This document shows, in pieces, positions 24,882-33,664 of a stretch of 38,282 bases of DNA. Position 1 is the first letter of the stretch, and every line of letters starts with the position of its first letter. A program made the position numbers and the translations under genes. Source of the DNA: an uncultured Mycoplasmatota bacterium (lineage in GTDB: Bacteria; Bacillota_I; Bacilli_A; RF39; UBA660); contig UQOS01000009.1 in NCBI GenBank assembly GCA_900542735.1, forward strand, positions 1-38,282, written 5' to 3'. The notes below the pieces were generated by a model. That model did no database searches. It saw only the letters and a list, made by a program, of their open reading frames with translations, and was not told the DNA's origin.

Positions 24882-24904
24882 CATACCGAAAGGTATGTTT
24901 TTTT
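24882..24904 (+). terminator. Terminator of the TasA-like gene
   Basis: CATACC-GAAA-GGTATG hairpin with a GNRA loop, followed by seven T. Confidence 0.92.
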
Positions 24905-24915
24905 CTTTCTAAAAC

Positions 24916-24924
24916 TGATATAAT
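24916..24924 (+). promoter_or_regulatory. Extended -10 promoter of addBA
   Basis: TGATATAAT (TGnTATAAT), 25 bases before the addB start; no clear -35. Confidence 0.55.
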
Positions 24925-24949
24925 AAGTATTATAAAATGGTGGTGTAAC

Positions 24950-27331
24950 ATGATAATAGAATATTTAAAAAAGAAAAATTTAATTATTTGTCCAAATAAT
25001 TTAAAGGAAACAGTTATTTATGAAATCAATCAAGCTAGTAATCTAATTTCTTATAAAATTATAGATATGAATGAGTTTTTAGAAAATTATTTCTTTTCAT
25101 ATGATAAAAAGACTATATTTTATTTAATAGAGAAATTTAATATGAAATATGATAATGCACTAGAGTATATTAAAGCTATGTATTATTTGAAAGATAAAAA
25201 ATATACAACTAACAAATTAATAAAACTACAAGCTTTAAAACAAGAATTAATAGAAAAAAAATTACTCAAATTTAATCCTTTATTTCATAATTACTTACTA
25301 GACACTAATATCGTTATATATGGTTATGACTTTCTAGATCCATTCTATATAGAAATATTAAAAACTTTTCCCAGTTATCATCAAGTAGTAACAACAAATA
25401 AAAATATAAAACACTCTGTATATGAATTTGATGATATTTTAGAAGAAGTTTCCTATATTTGCCATGACATTAAAAAGAAACTAGATAGTGGTATTTCTAT
25501 TAATCAAATTAAAATCATAACACCAGCTAGTGAGTATCAATATCAGTTAAGGAAAGTATTTGCCTGGTGTCACATTCCTATTAGTTTAAGTGAAAAAACT
25601 TCTCTATACCAAATTAAAATAGGGAAAACTATTCTTGAAAAATTAAAGAATAACCAAACTTTAGAAGAAATAGTAGATTCTTTAAAAGAAGAAAAAATAC
25701 CATTAGATTTATTAGATAAAGTCTTAAAAATTTTAAATGAGTACATTGAATTTCAAATCGATACAAGTAAACTTGTTAGTATGATAGAGTACGATTTAAA
25801 GCACACTTATTTAACTATAAAAGAATACTCAAATTGTGTTACGATAAAAGATTTTTCAGAAATAGAAGATAATGATTACGCCTATTTATTAGGATTTAAT
25901 AAAGAAAATTATCCAACTTTATATAAAGATGAAGACTATTTATCAGATAGTATGAAACAGGAACTTGGTTTATTTGATAGTAATCAAAAAAATATTCAAA
26001 GCAGAAATATTCTCTTAAAGAAAATTGGAAATATTAAAAACTTACTCATTACTTACAAAAATAAAACAGCTTTTAGTAGTTATAATCCATGCTTATTAAT
26101 AAGTGAAGTAGGAGATACTTTGATAAAAAATGAAGAACCTGCCTATAATATTTCTAATTTTTATAATAAAATGGTATTAGCTAAAAAGTATGATAACTTC
26201 TATAAATACGGAGTAGTAGATGATACTTTAAAACTTCTTCATTATAACTATCATAATTTAAATTATAGAACCTATCAAAACCAGTTTACTGGTCTAGATA
26301 ATAGTGAATTACTTGCTAGCTTAAAAAAAACATTTACACTTTCTTTTTCTACTATAGATGAATATTATAGATGTAGTTTTCGCTATTATATTAGTAATAT
26401 TTTAAAAATTAAAAAAGATGACTTTGATGATTTTTATAAAAATGTTGGTACTATTTTTCATGCTGTTTTAGCTAAGTTTTTAGATACTGATTTTGATTTT
26501 GATAGTGCGTGGTGTGAGGAGATAAAAAATTATAATTTCACATTAGATAAAATTATTTTATTAGAAAAATTAAAGCAAGAATTAGAATTTGATATCAAAG
26601 TTTTAAAGAAACAGTTAGAATATAGTGGTTTCCGTGATTTTTTATTTGAAAAAAGATTTGTGGTTCCTATTAAAAATAATCAAAATATAAGTGTAAACTT
26701 TGTAGGAATTGCCGATAAAATTAGCTATTTAAAAGAAAATGATAGAACATTAGTAAGCGTAATTGACTATAAAACAGGACATTTACCAACAGAATTAAAT
26801 AATATTATCTATGGTATTGGTATGCAGTTACCCATATATTTATATTTAGTAAAGAGAAGTTATTTATTTCCAAATGCTGAAATTGTAGGCTTTTACTTAC
26901 AAAAAATTATAAATGGTGATATGAAGAAGCAGGCTAAAAAAACACTAGAAGAATTAAAAGAAAATGCTTTAAAACTAGTTGGTTATTCCATTGATAAAGA
27001 AGACATTTTAGAAAAATTTGATATTACTTATGAAGATAGTATGATGATAAGTGGTCTAAAAAAGAAAACGGAAGGCTTTTATGCTTATTCCAAAATATTA
27101 AGTGAAAAGCAATTAGATAATATGGATAATTTAGTAGATAGTAAAATAAAAGAAGCTACTACGAATATTTTAAATGGTAATTTTATGATTAATCCCAAAC
27201 AAATTGATAAAGATAATGTAGGATGTGAATTCTGTAGTTATAGAGATATTTGTTACCATACAGAAAAAGACTATGTAAAATTAGAAAAACATCGTAACTT
27301 AGATTTTTTAGGAGGTGATGATAATGCCTAG
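24950..27331 (+). CDS. addB: AddB-like subunit of the AddAB helicase-nuclease
   Basis: AddAB resects double-strand breaks and loads RecA at recombination hotspots. The C-terminal PD-(D/E)XK nuclease is recognisable: YRCSFRYY with the first Fe-S cysteine (about 477), GTIFHAVLAKF, VIDYKTGHLP (about 604-613) and the distal cysteine cluster GCEFCSYRDIC (about 764-774). At 793 residues it is far shorter than B. subtilis AddB (about 1,160). The N-terminus has no Walker A, which AddB proteins usually carry. RexB is the lactobacillal equivalent. The ATG follows GGTGGTG (24939-24945) and the 3' end overlaps addA by 8 bases. Confidence 0.85.
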   Translation: MIIEYLKKKNLIICPNNLKETVIYEINQASNLISYKIIDMNEFLENYFFSYDKKTIFYLIEKFNMKYDNALEYIKAMYYLKDKKYTTNKLIKLQALKQELIEKKLLKFNPLFHNYLLDTNIVIYGYDFLDPFYIEILKTFPSYHQVVTTNKNIKHSVYEFDDILEEVSYICHDIKKKLDSGISINQIKIITPASEYQYQLRKVFAWCHIPISLSEKTSLYQIKIGKTILEKLKNNQTLEEIVDSLKEEKIPLDLLDKVLKILNEYIEFQIDTSKLVSMIEYDLKHTYLTIKEYSNCVTIKDFSEIEDNDYAYLLGFNKENYPTLYKDEDYLSDSMKQELGLFDSNQKNIQSRNILLKKIGNIKNLLITYKNKTAFSSYNPCLLISEVGDTLIKNEEPAYNISNFYNKMVLAKKYDNFYKYGVVDDTLKLLHYNYHNLNYRTYQNQFTGLDNSELLASLKKTFTLSFSTIDEYYRCSFRYYISNILKIKKDDFDDFYKNVGTIFHAVLAKFLDTDFDFDSAWCEEIKNYNFTLDKIILLEKLKQELEFDIKVLKKQLEYSGFRDFLFEKRFVVPIKNNQNISVNFVGIADKISYLKENDRTLVSVIDYKTGHLPTELNNIIYGIGMQLPIYLYLVKRSYLFPNAEIVGFYLQKIINGDMKKQAKKTLEELKENALKLVGYSIDKEDILEKFDITYEDSMMISGLKKKTEGFYAYSKILSEKQLDNMDNLVDSKIKEATTNILNGNFMINPKQIDKDNVGCEFCSYRDICYHTEKDYVKLEKHRNLDFLGGDDNA

Positions 27332-30300
27332 ATGGACAAAAGAGCAGGAATTAGCAATAACCCAAGAAAACACAAACATTTTAGTAAGTGCTGGAGCTGG
27401 TAGTGGTAAAACAGCAGTATTATCAGAAAGAGCATTACGCAAAGTAAAAGAAAATGTTAATATTGATGAGATTTTAATTCTAACATTCACAAAAGCAGCA
27501 GCCTATGAAATGATGCTTCGTATTCGAAAAAAAATTCAAGAAAATGGTTTTCAAGAACAGGTAAATCGTATTGATAAAGCCTATATCACGACATTTGATT
27601 CCTTTGCTTTATCTATCGTTAAGAAATATCATGATAGACTAAATCTAAAAAAAGAAGTATCTATTATCGATGAACACGCAATTAACCTAGTAAAAACTGA
27701 ACTATTAGATGAAATATTTCAAAAATATTATCAAAAAGAGGATCCTAGTTTTATTAATTTTATTACTGATTTTTCTTTAAGAGATGATAAAGAAATTAAA
27801 AAATACATATTAGATATCAATGATAAACTAGATTTAAAATATGATAAAAAAGAGTATTTAGACTCCTATTTAGAAAAATATTATGACTTTAATTTAGTAA
27901 ATAATAAAGTAGCAGAATATGAAAATATGCTACAAGATATCATTCATAATATAGAAAGTATTTTAAGAGAATTAGAACTTGAGTTAGATGGTGATGACTA
28001 TGATAATTTTTATCAGGTATTACTTCCTTTACTAGATGCTACTTCTTATGATGAAATAAAATCTAGTCTTGATATTAAACTTCCTCGTCTACCAAAAAAT
28101 TCTAGTGAAAGCATCAAAAAAGAAAAAGATGATATTAAAAAATATATAGAAGAATTAATTAATTTATGCTTATTTGAAAATAAAAAGCAGATGGTAGAAG
28201 ACTATTTATCTACTAAAAACAATCTAAAAGTTATGATAGATATTATTTTAAAATTAGATGAAAAAATAACTAGTTACAAGTATAACCATGATACTTTTGA
28301 ATTTGTAGATATTTCTAAACTAGCAATTGATTTAGTAACTAAATATCCAGATATTAGAGAAGAGTTAAAAAACTATTTTAATGAAATTATGATTGATGAA
28401 TATCAAGATACTTCAGATTTACAGGAACAGTTTATCAAACTAATTGAAAATCATAATACTTATATGGTAGGTGACATTAAACAGTCTATTTATCGTTTTA
28501 GAAATGCTAATCCTTTGATTTTTAAAGAAAAATATGATAAATATGCTCAAAATATTGATGGTATTAAAATTGATTTAAATAAGAATTTCCGTAGTAGAAA
28601 AGAAGTGTTAGATAACATTAATGAATTCTTTGATTGTGTCATGGATGATACTTTTGGTGGAGCAAATTACCAAGAAAGTCACCGTATGGTATTTGGAAAT
28701 AATACTTATATTGAAGAAGGACTAACCGAACAAAACTATAATATTAATATTTTAAATTACCAAATAGAAAAGGATTCTCCTTATAAAAAATATACAAAAG
28801 ATGAAATAGAAGCCTTTTTAATTGCTGATGATATTAAGAAGAAAATAGAAAATAAGTATCAAGTATTTGATAAAGATACCGGGATTTTGCGTGATATTGA
28901 ATATAGTGATTTCGTTATCTTAATGGATCGTAGTAGTAAATTTACTCTATATAAAAAGATATTTGAATACATGAAAATACCACTTACCATATTAAGAGAT
29001 GAAAATATTATGGACCAAAATGAAGTTTATTTAATTCGTAATATTTTAAAGTTACTAGAGTGTTTAGAATTTAAAAAGTTTGATAATGAGTTTAAATATA
29101 GCTTTACAAGTATTGCTAGAAGTTATTTATTCTCTCTAAAAGATCAAGAAATTTTCCATATTATAAATGAAAATCTCTTTTTAGAAACTGATATTTTAAA
29201 AATAGCTCAGGAGTTAGTAAGTGATATTTCTACGGTATCTTTACACGAATTATTAGAATTAATTATTGAAAAATTTGACTTTTCTTCTAAGATAATAACT
29301 TATGGAAGTGTTGAAATGGGTTTATCTGTTTTAGACTATTTCTTAGAGTTAGCTAGCAATTTAGAAGAATTAGGGTATGACTATCATCGTTTTATAGAAT
29401 ATTTGGACTACATTATTAAAAATCAAAAACAAATCAAAATACCAGTATCTGTTAGTGATAGTAATAGTGCTCAAATTATGACTATTCATAAATCAAAAGG
29501 TCTAGAGTTTCCAATATGCTATTATAGTGGGTTATCTTTATCTTTTAATGTGAGTGATTTAAAAGAAAAAATCTTATTTGATAATAATTATGGTATTATT
29601 CTTCCTAGTTTTAATAATGGTTATCAAGATACTTTCTATAAGGGATTATTAAAGAAGAAGTATATGAAAGAAGAAATTAGTGAAAAGATAAGACTTTTCT
29701 ATGTAGCACTTACTAGATGTAAGGAGCAAATGATTATCGTTAGTAATATGGAAAGTGAAGAAACGACTTTGCAGGAAGGTGTTGTTCGTTACGCTAAAAG
29801 GGAACAGTATCGTTCATTTTTAGATATTTTAAAAAGTATTTATGCAATAGTAGAGCCTTATATTATTCAAGTACCATTAGATAGTATTTATCTATCACAG
29901 GATTATAAAATGATTAGTATGGATAAAAAGTTAGAAGAAAAAGAAGCAGATAGCTTAATTGTTTCTGAATATAATGGTGAAAAAAGTATTTCTTTAGAAA
30001 GTAGTCATTTTTCAAAAACGACACATGATTTATTAACACTAGAAAAGAAGAAAAACATGGAATTTGGTTCCAAGATTCATGAAAAACTAGAAATGATTGA
30101 TTTTATAAATCCTAATTTTGAAGGTTTAACCGATTATGAAAGAGAAAAAATAGAAGCATTTTTAAACCAACCACTACTAAAAAATAGAAAAGACGCTAAT
30201 ATTTTAAAAGAATATGAGTTTTATGAAATAGATGGTGAAAAGAAAAAACATGGTATTATTGATTTATTATTAGAATACCCCGATCATATCGATATCATTG

Positions 30301-30443
30301 ACTATAAATTAAAAAATATAGAAGATGATGCTTATTTTGACCAATTACATGGCTATAGAGACTATATAAAGGAAAAAAGAAAGAAGCCAGTTTTCTTATA
30401 TTTATACTCCATTTTAGATAATAATTTTAAAAAAATTGATTAA
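27324..30443 (+). CDS. addA: AddA helicase-nuclease subunit
   Basis: AddA is the UvrD-type helicase with a C-terminal nuclease. The 1039-residue protein has Q-motif WTKEQELAIT, Walker A SAGAGSGKT (about 22-30), motif Ia LTFTKAAA, Walker B MIDEYQDTS (about 356), motif III VGDIKQSIYRFRNA, motif V IMTIHKSKGLEFP and motif VI RLFYVALTRCKEQ. The nuclease ends with GSKIHEKLE, GIIDLLLEY and DIIDYKL. It is shorter than B. subtilis AddA (about 1,230), in line with the reduced AddB. ATG 27324 is chosen because GGAGG (27311-27315) lies 8 bases upstream. Confidence 0.95.
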   Translation: MPRWTKEQELAITQENTNILVSAGAGSGKTAVLSERALRKVKENVNIDEILILTFTKAAAYEMMLRIRKKIQENGFQEQVNRIDKAYITTFDSFALSIVKKYHDRLNLKKEVSIIDEHAINLVKTELLDEIFQKYYQKEDPSFINFITDFSLRDDKEIKKYILDINDKLDLKYDKKEYLDSYLEKYYDFNLVNNKVAEYENMLQDIIHNIESILRELELELDGDDYDNFYQVLLPLLDATSYDEIKSSLDIKLPRLPKNSSESIKKEKDDIKKYIEELINLCLFENKKQMVEDYLSTKNNLKVMIDIILKLDEKITSYKYNHDTFEFVDISKLAIDLVTKYPDIREELKNYFNEIMIDEYQDTSDLQEQFIKLIENHNTYMVGDIKQSIYRFRNANPLIFKEKYDKYAQNIDGIKIDLNKNFRSRKEVLDNINEFFDCVMDDTFGGANYQESHRMVFGNNTYIEEGLTEQNYNINILNYQIEKDSPYKKYTKDEIEAFLIADDIKKKIENKYQVFDKDTGILRDIEYSDFVILMDRSSKFTLYKKIFEYMKIPLTILRDENIMDQNEVYLIRNILKLLECLEFKKFDNEFKYSFTSIARSYLFSLKDQEIFHIINENLFLETDILKIAQELVSDISTVSLHELLELIIEKFDFSSKIITYGSVEMGLSVLDYFLELASNLEELGYDYHRFIEYLDYIIKNQKQIKIPVSVSDSNSAQIMTIHKSKGLEFPICYYSGLSLSFNVSDLKEKILFDNNYGIILPSFNNGYQDTFYKGLLKKKYMKEEISEKIRLFYVALTRCKEQMIIVSNMESEETTLQEGVVRYAKREQYRSFLDILKSIYAIVEPYIIQVPLDSIYLSQDYKMISMDKKLEEKEADSLIVSEYNGEKSISLESSHFSKTTHDLLTLEKKKNMEFGSKIHEKLEMIDFINPNFEGLTDYEREKIEAFLNQPLLKNRKDANILKEYEFYEIDGEKKKHGIIDLLLEYPDHIDIIDYKLKNIEDDAYFDQLHGYRDYIKEKRKKPVFLYLYSILDNNFKKID

Positions 30444-30470
30444 CTTCATTGAAAAAATGGAGTTTTTTTT
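30443..30470 (+). terminator. addA terminator
   Basis: ACTTCATT (30443-30450) pairs with AATGGAGT (30456-30463, one G-U), followed by a long T-run. Confidence 0.85.
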
Positions 30471-30485
30471 AATTTTTTTCACTTT

Positions 30486-30514
30486 TTGGAAGTATTTTTG
30501 AAAGTTTTTAAAAT
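30486..30514 (+). promoter_or_regulatory. Promoter of the bacteriocin export operon
   Basis: TTGGAA (30486-30491), a 17-base spacer and TAAAAT (30509-30514), 22 bases before the ABC transporter start. Confidence 0.55.
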
Positions 30515-30536
30515 AATATTCTCAGGAGGTGAAATT

Positions 30537-32621
30537 ATGAAGTATCCATTTGAGAAGCAAACAGATCTAAAAGATTGTGGAGTATGTTGTTTGTTGATGC
30601 TTACTAGATATTATGGTGGAGAAGTATCAAAAGAGTATTTAAGACAAATAACATTTACTACAAAAGAAGGAGTAAGTGCTTATTCTTTGTTAGAAGGAGC
30701 AAAAATATTAGGGTTTTCAGGCTATGGTGTAAAAGGAGATTTTAAAGAACTTAAGAAAGAAGATTTACCTTGTATCGCCCATGTAGTCATTAATAAAAGT
30801 TATAAACACTTTGTCGTTATTTATGATATCGATAATCGGCATAAAAAAATCCTCTTAGCAGACTCCTCTAAAAATAAAATAATAAATTATACTTTTCAAG
30901 AATTTGAAAAAATAACGACGAATCAATTTTTATTATTAAAACCCTTAAAGAAAATTATGTATGTAGAGAAAAATCAATTTTTAAAACTTACGATTAAAAA
31001 ATTTATACTTCAAAATAAAAAAAATTTAGTTTTTGTATTATGTCTTTCTTTATTTGTTACATTCCTGAATATAGTTTCTTCATTTCAATTTAAAGTGCTG
31101 GCGGAATATGTTATTAACTATCAAACGTTAAATAATCTACTAATAATTTTTCTGGTATTTGCTAGTATTATTCTAATAAAAGAATTTAGTAATTACTTTA
31201 GAAATTTAATAGTAAACTCCATCAATCATAAATTAGATAAATGTTTACTTCAAAATGTATATCATCATATATTATCACTTCCATATCTCTATTATAAAAA
31301 TAGAACTACTGGAGAGATAACAAGTAGAGTGGAAGATTTAGTTAGTATTAGAAATGTAATTAGTAAGTTATTAATTACGGTATTACTAGATTTTGTTTTA
31401 GCATTCTTTACCTTTTTTACTTTACTTTATTTAAGTCATAAATTAACTCTTATATTAATTATTAGTATTGTAGTAAATTGTGTCATAATTGTAGTATTTC
31501 GAAAAATATTAGAAAACAAAATAGTAAAAAGTAAAGAATTATCAGCTAAATTAAATTCCTTTTTAGTAGAAACAATCGGTGGAATAGAAACAATTAAAAA
31601 TCAAAATATCCAGTCTTTCATAGAAAATAATTTTCTACTAAAATATAGTAACTATAATCTAAATAGCCATTCTTACAACCATATTTTTCTATTAGAAATC
31701 TTTTTAAAGAATTTGATAAATGAATTTACTAGTTTCTTAATCATGATAGTAGGAGCATATTTAGTAGTAAATGGAAAGTTAGATATTTCTATTTTAATTA
31801 CTTATATCACACTGATGAATTATTTATTAGAACCCCTAAAAAATATAATAGATTTAGATTTATCATTAAAAGAAGCAAAAATAGCTTTTACTAGAGTAAA
31901 TGAACTTTTTGAAGTAAAAGAAGAAAATAGTAGAAAAGATATCAAAAAATTAAATAGAAAACTAAATGGAAAAATAGAAACTAATCATTTAAGATACTCT
32001 TATAATGGTAGTAATTATCTTTTAAAAGATATTAATTTAAAGATAAATCAAGGAGAAAAAATACTCATTTATGGTAGTAGTGGTGGAGGTAAAAGTACAC
32101 TTGCTAAAATTTTAGCAAAAGAGTTAGAGGTAGAAAATAATATGTTCTTCTTAGATGATATAGAGATTAAAAACTATTCTCTAAATTGTATAAGAGAAGA
32201 AATCTGTTATCTATCTCAACAAGAATTAATCTTTACAGACTCTATTTATCAAAATATAGTATTAGATAAACAAATAGAATATAAGGATTTTTTAGACATA
32301 GCATCTTGTACAATGGTATCAGAATTTGCAAATAAAAATATTTTGGCTTATGATGAATTATTAGAAGAAAACGGCTTTAATATAAGCGGTGGACAAAGGC
32401 AAAGAATTATACTAGCAAGAGCTCTGTTAAAAAAGGCACAGATTTATATATTAGATGAATCTTTAAATGAAATTGATATTGAAAAAGAAAGACAAATTTT
32501 AACGAATTTGTTTGAAAAATATAAAGATAAAACTTTTATTGTGATCTCTCATCGTTTTCATAATCAGGACTTATTTGATAAAAAATATCTTATAGAGGAC
32601 GGAATAAGTTATGAAAAGTAA
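30537..32621 (+). CDS. Bacteriocin-processing ABC exporter with N-terminal C39 peptidase (PCAT)
   Basis: This transporter cuts double-glycine leaders and exports the mature peptide. The 694-residue protein has a C39 peptidase domain (to about 130) with oxyanion Gln8 and Cys14 in KQTDLKDCGVCC, His91 in SYKHFVVIY and Asp109 in LADSS. A six-helix membrane domain follows (about 150-440). The nucleotide-binding domain has Walker A GSSGGGKST (about 513-521), signature ISGGQRQ (about 616) and Walker B IYILDES (about 638). All catalytic residues are present. ATG 30537 follows AGGAGGTG (30524-30531). It overlaps the next gene by 11 bases and lies upstream of two genes for double-glycine peptides, its likely substrates. 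Confidence 0.95.
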   Translation: MKYPFEKQTDLKDCGVCCLLMLTRYYGGEVSKEYLRQITFTTKEGVSAYSLLEGAKILGFSGYGVKGDFKELKKEDLPCIAHVVINKSYKHFVVIYDIDNRHKKILLADSSKNKIINYTFQEFEKITTNQFLLLKPLKKIMYVEKNQFLKLTIKKFILQNKKNLVFVLCLSLFVTFLNIVSSFQFKVLAEYVINYQTLNNLLIIFLVFASIILIKEFSNYFRNLIVNSINHKLDKCLLQNVYHHILSLPYLYYKNRTTGEITSRVEDLVSIRNVISKLLITVLLDFVLAFFTFFTLLYLSHKLTLILIISIVVNCVIIVVFRKILENKIVKSKELSAKLNSFLVETIGGIETIKNQNIQSFIENNFLLKYSNYNLNSHSYNHIFLLEIFLKNLINEFTSFLIMIVGAYLVVNGKLDISILITYITLMNYLLEPLKNIIDLDLSLKEAKIAFTRVNELFEVKEENSRKDIKKLNRKLNGKIETNHLRYSYNGSNYLLKDINLKINQGEKILIYGSSGGGKSTLAKILAKELEVENNMFFLDDIEIKNYSLNCIREEICYLSQQELIFTDSIYQNIVLDKQIEYKDFLDIASCTMVSEFANKNILAYDELLEENGFNISGGQRQRIILARALLKKAQIYILDESLNEIDIEKERQILTNLFEKYKDKTFIVISHRFHNQDLFDKKYLIEDGISYEK

Positions 32622-33042
32622 TTGGACTTTGGAAGATTATAGGGTAGTAAAAGGAGAAAATAATGTACCAAATAGGTATCTATATTTTCTAATATTTATG
32701 ATAATAGGGATAATAATGATAATTGGTAAAATTGATTTTGAACTATATGAGAAATATTCTTTTATAAAAGAAAAAGATAGTTTTATTCTGTTAATTAATA
32801 GTAGTCAAATAAAAGATCTAGAGAAAAATGAATGGATTTATATTGATAGAAAAAAGTATCACTATCAAATAAAAAGTGTAGATGATAATTACTCAAATAT
32901 CAATAATGAAATTTTTGAAACTGTTCATGTTAATCTTAATAATTATAAAACAAATGCTGTTTTAACAGATGGTTATCTTTTAAAAAGTAAAAAGAATTTA
33001 TATCAAATGGTAATTGATTTTATCAAAGGGAATATAACTTAG
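32611..33042 (+). CDS. Small membrane protein, probable minimal export accessory (HlyD-like)
   Basis: The 143-residue product has an N-terminal cytoplasmic tail, one membrane segment (about 24-40, YLYFLIFMIIGIIMIIG) and an external domain rich in beta-strand pattern (SFILLINSSQIKDL..., WIYIDRKKYHYQIKSV). The C-terminus (VLTDGYLLKSKKNLYQMVIDFIKG) resembles the end of HlyD-family adaptor proteins. Usual bacteriocin accessory proteins are about 450 residues with a coiled coil; this one lacks that part. It overlaps the exporter gene by 11 bases, so the two are translationally coupled. It could alternatively be an immunity or anchoring protein. The HlyD relation is a weak resemblance. Confidence 0.65.
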   Translation: MKSNWTLEDYRVVKGENNVPNRYLYFLIFMIIGIIMIIGKIDFELYEKYSFIKEKDSFILLINSSQIKDLEKNEWIYIDRKKYHYQIKSVDDNYSNINNEIFETVHVNLNNYKTNAVLTDGYLLKSKKNLYQMVIDFIKGNIT

Positions 33043-33111
33043 AATATTTATAAAAGTTTTTAGGTTATATCTTAAAAGTAATAAAAAAGATAGAAAGGAA
33101 TCGAACTAAAA

Positions 33112-33249
33112 ATGAACAAATTAAATAAAGAAGAATTAGAAAAAACAAAAGGTGGAATTGGCTTTTGGGGTATTGCTGGTATCATAGGAGCCGCTATCTT
33201 TATTGTAGGGGTACTAGATGGAATTGCTAGACCTGTAAAATGTAATTAG
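33112..33249 (+). CDS. Double-glycine-leader bacteriocin precursor, peptide A
   Basis: This 45-residue ORF starts ATG 33112 and stops TAG 33247. The leader MNKLNKEELEKTKGG (15 residues) ends in Gly-Gly and has the Leu/Glu pattern recognised by C39 peptidases. The predicted mature peptide has 30 residues. It begins IGFWGIAGIIGAA, is strongly hydrophobic, contains GxxxG (GVLDG, mature 18-22) and ends ARPVKCN with a single cysteine. AAAGGA lies upstream at a rather long spacing. It lies 69 bases after the accessory gene and 9 bases before a second such ORF. A class II bacteriocin, possibly half of a two-peptide pair, is the best reading. Activity is inferred. Confidence 0.85.
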   Translation: MNKLNKEELEKTKGGIGFWGIAGIIGAAIFIVGVLDGIARPVKCN

Positions 33250-33258
33250 GAGGATATT

Positions 33259-33429
33259 ATGGAAAGAATTAATGATAATCAAGAGTTATTGGTAATGATG
33301 GGAGGATTTAATGTAACAGGTACAATTGTGAATGCCTTTTTAAGTGCTGGTAAATTTATCTATACATTAGGTCAAAGTTTTGGAAGTTCTATTCGTAGAA
33401 TTGGAAGTAATAATCTATGCAGAATATAA
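33259..33429 (+). CDS. Double-glycine-leader bacteriocin precursor, peptide B
   Basis: This 56-residue ORF starts ATG 33259 after TTAGGAGG and stops TAA 33427. The leader MERINDNQELLVMMGG (16 residues) ends in Gly-Gly. The predicted mature part has 40 residues. It begins FNVTGTIVNAFLSAG, contains GxxxG (GQSFG, mature 22-26), has a basic segment (SIRRIG) and ends NNLCRI with a single cysteine. With peptide A it fits the class IIb two-peptide pattern: adjacent genes, separate leaders and GxxxG in each. I do not recognise either sequence as a known bacteriocin. Its 3' end overlaps the next ORF by 13 bases. Confidence 0.85.
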   Translation: MERINDNQELLVMMGGFNVTGTIVNAFLSAGKFIYTLGQSFGSSIRRIGSNNLCRI

Positions 33430-33602
33430 GTGAATTTTTAAAGAAAAATATTGAATATAAGTTTTTCATAAAAGTATTTCTAATAGTATTTTCTTTACCA
33501 TTTGCATTAGTAATTACCAATCTACTTATGCAGACACTTTTCAATTTAGGTACTTATACAGGTACTTTCTTAAGATTTTTATATCAGATAGTTGTATATT
33601 AA
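33417..33602 (+). CDS. Small two-segment membrane protein, candidate bacteriocin immunity
   Basis: The 61-residue ORF begins inside the last codons of peptide B. It has a basic amphipathic start (MQNISEFLKKNIEYKFFIK), one clear membrane segment (about 19-39, VFLIVFSLPFALVITNLL) and a second hydrophobic stretch (LGTYTGTFLRFLYQIVVY). It has no double-glycine leader. Small membrane proteins translated with the last bacteriocin gene are commonly the immunity factor. A third active peptide is the alternative. GGAAGT lies about 9 bases before the ATG. The terminator follows immediately. Confidence 0.65.
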   Translation: MQNISEFLKKNIEYKFFIKVFLIVFSLPFALVITNLLMQTLFNLGTYTGTFLRFLYQIVVY

Positions 33603-33630
33603 GAAATTGGATTTTTCCAGTTTCTTTTTT
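33603..33630 (+). terminator. Terminator of the bacteriocin operon
   Basis: GAAATTGG (33603-33610) pairs with CCAGTTTC (33617-33624, one G-U), followed by six T. It closes the locus and separates it from rpsU. Confidence 0.88.
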
Positions 33631-33664
33631 CTTCAAGTTTTGTACGAAAAAGTTAAAAAATATG

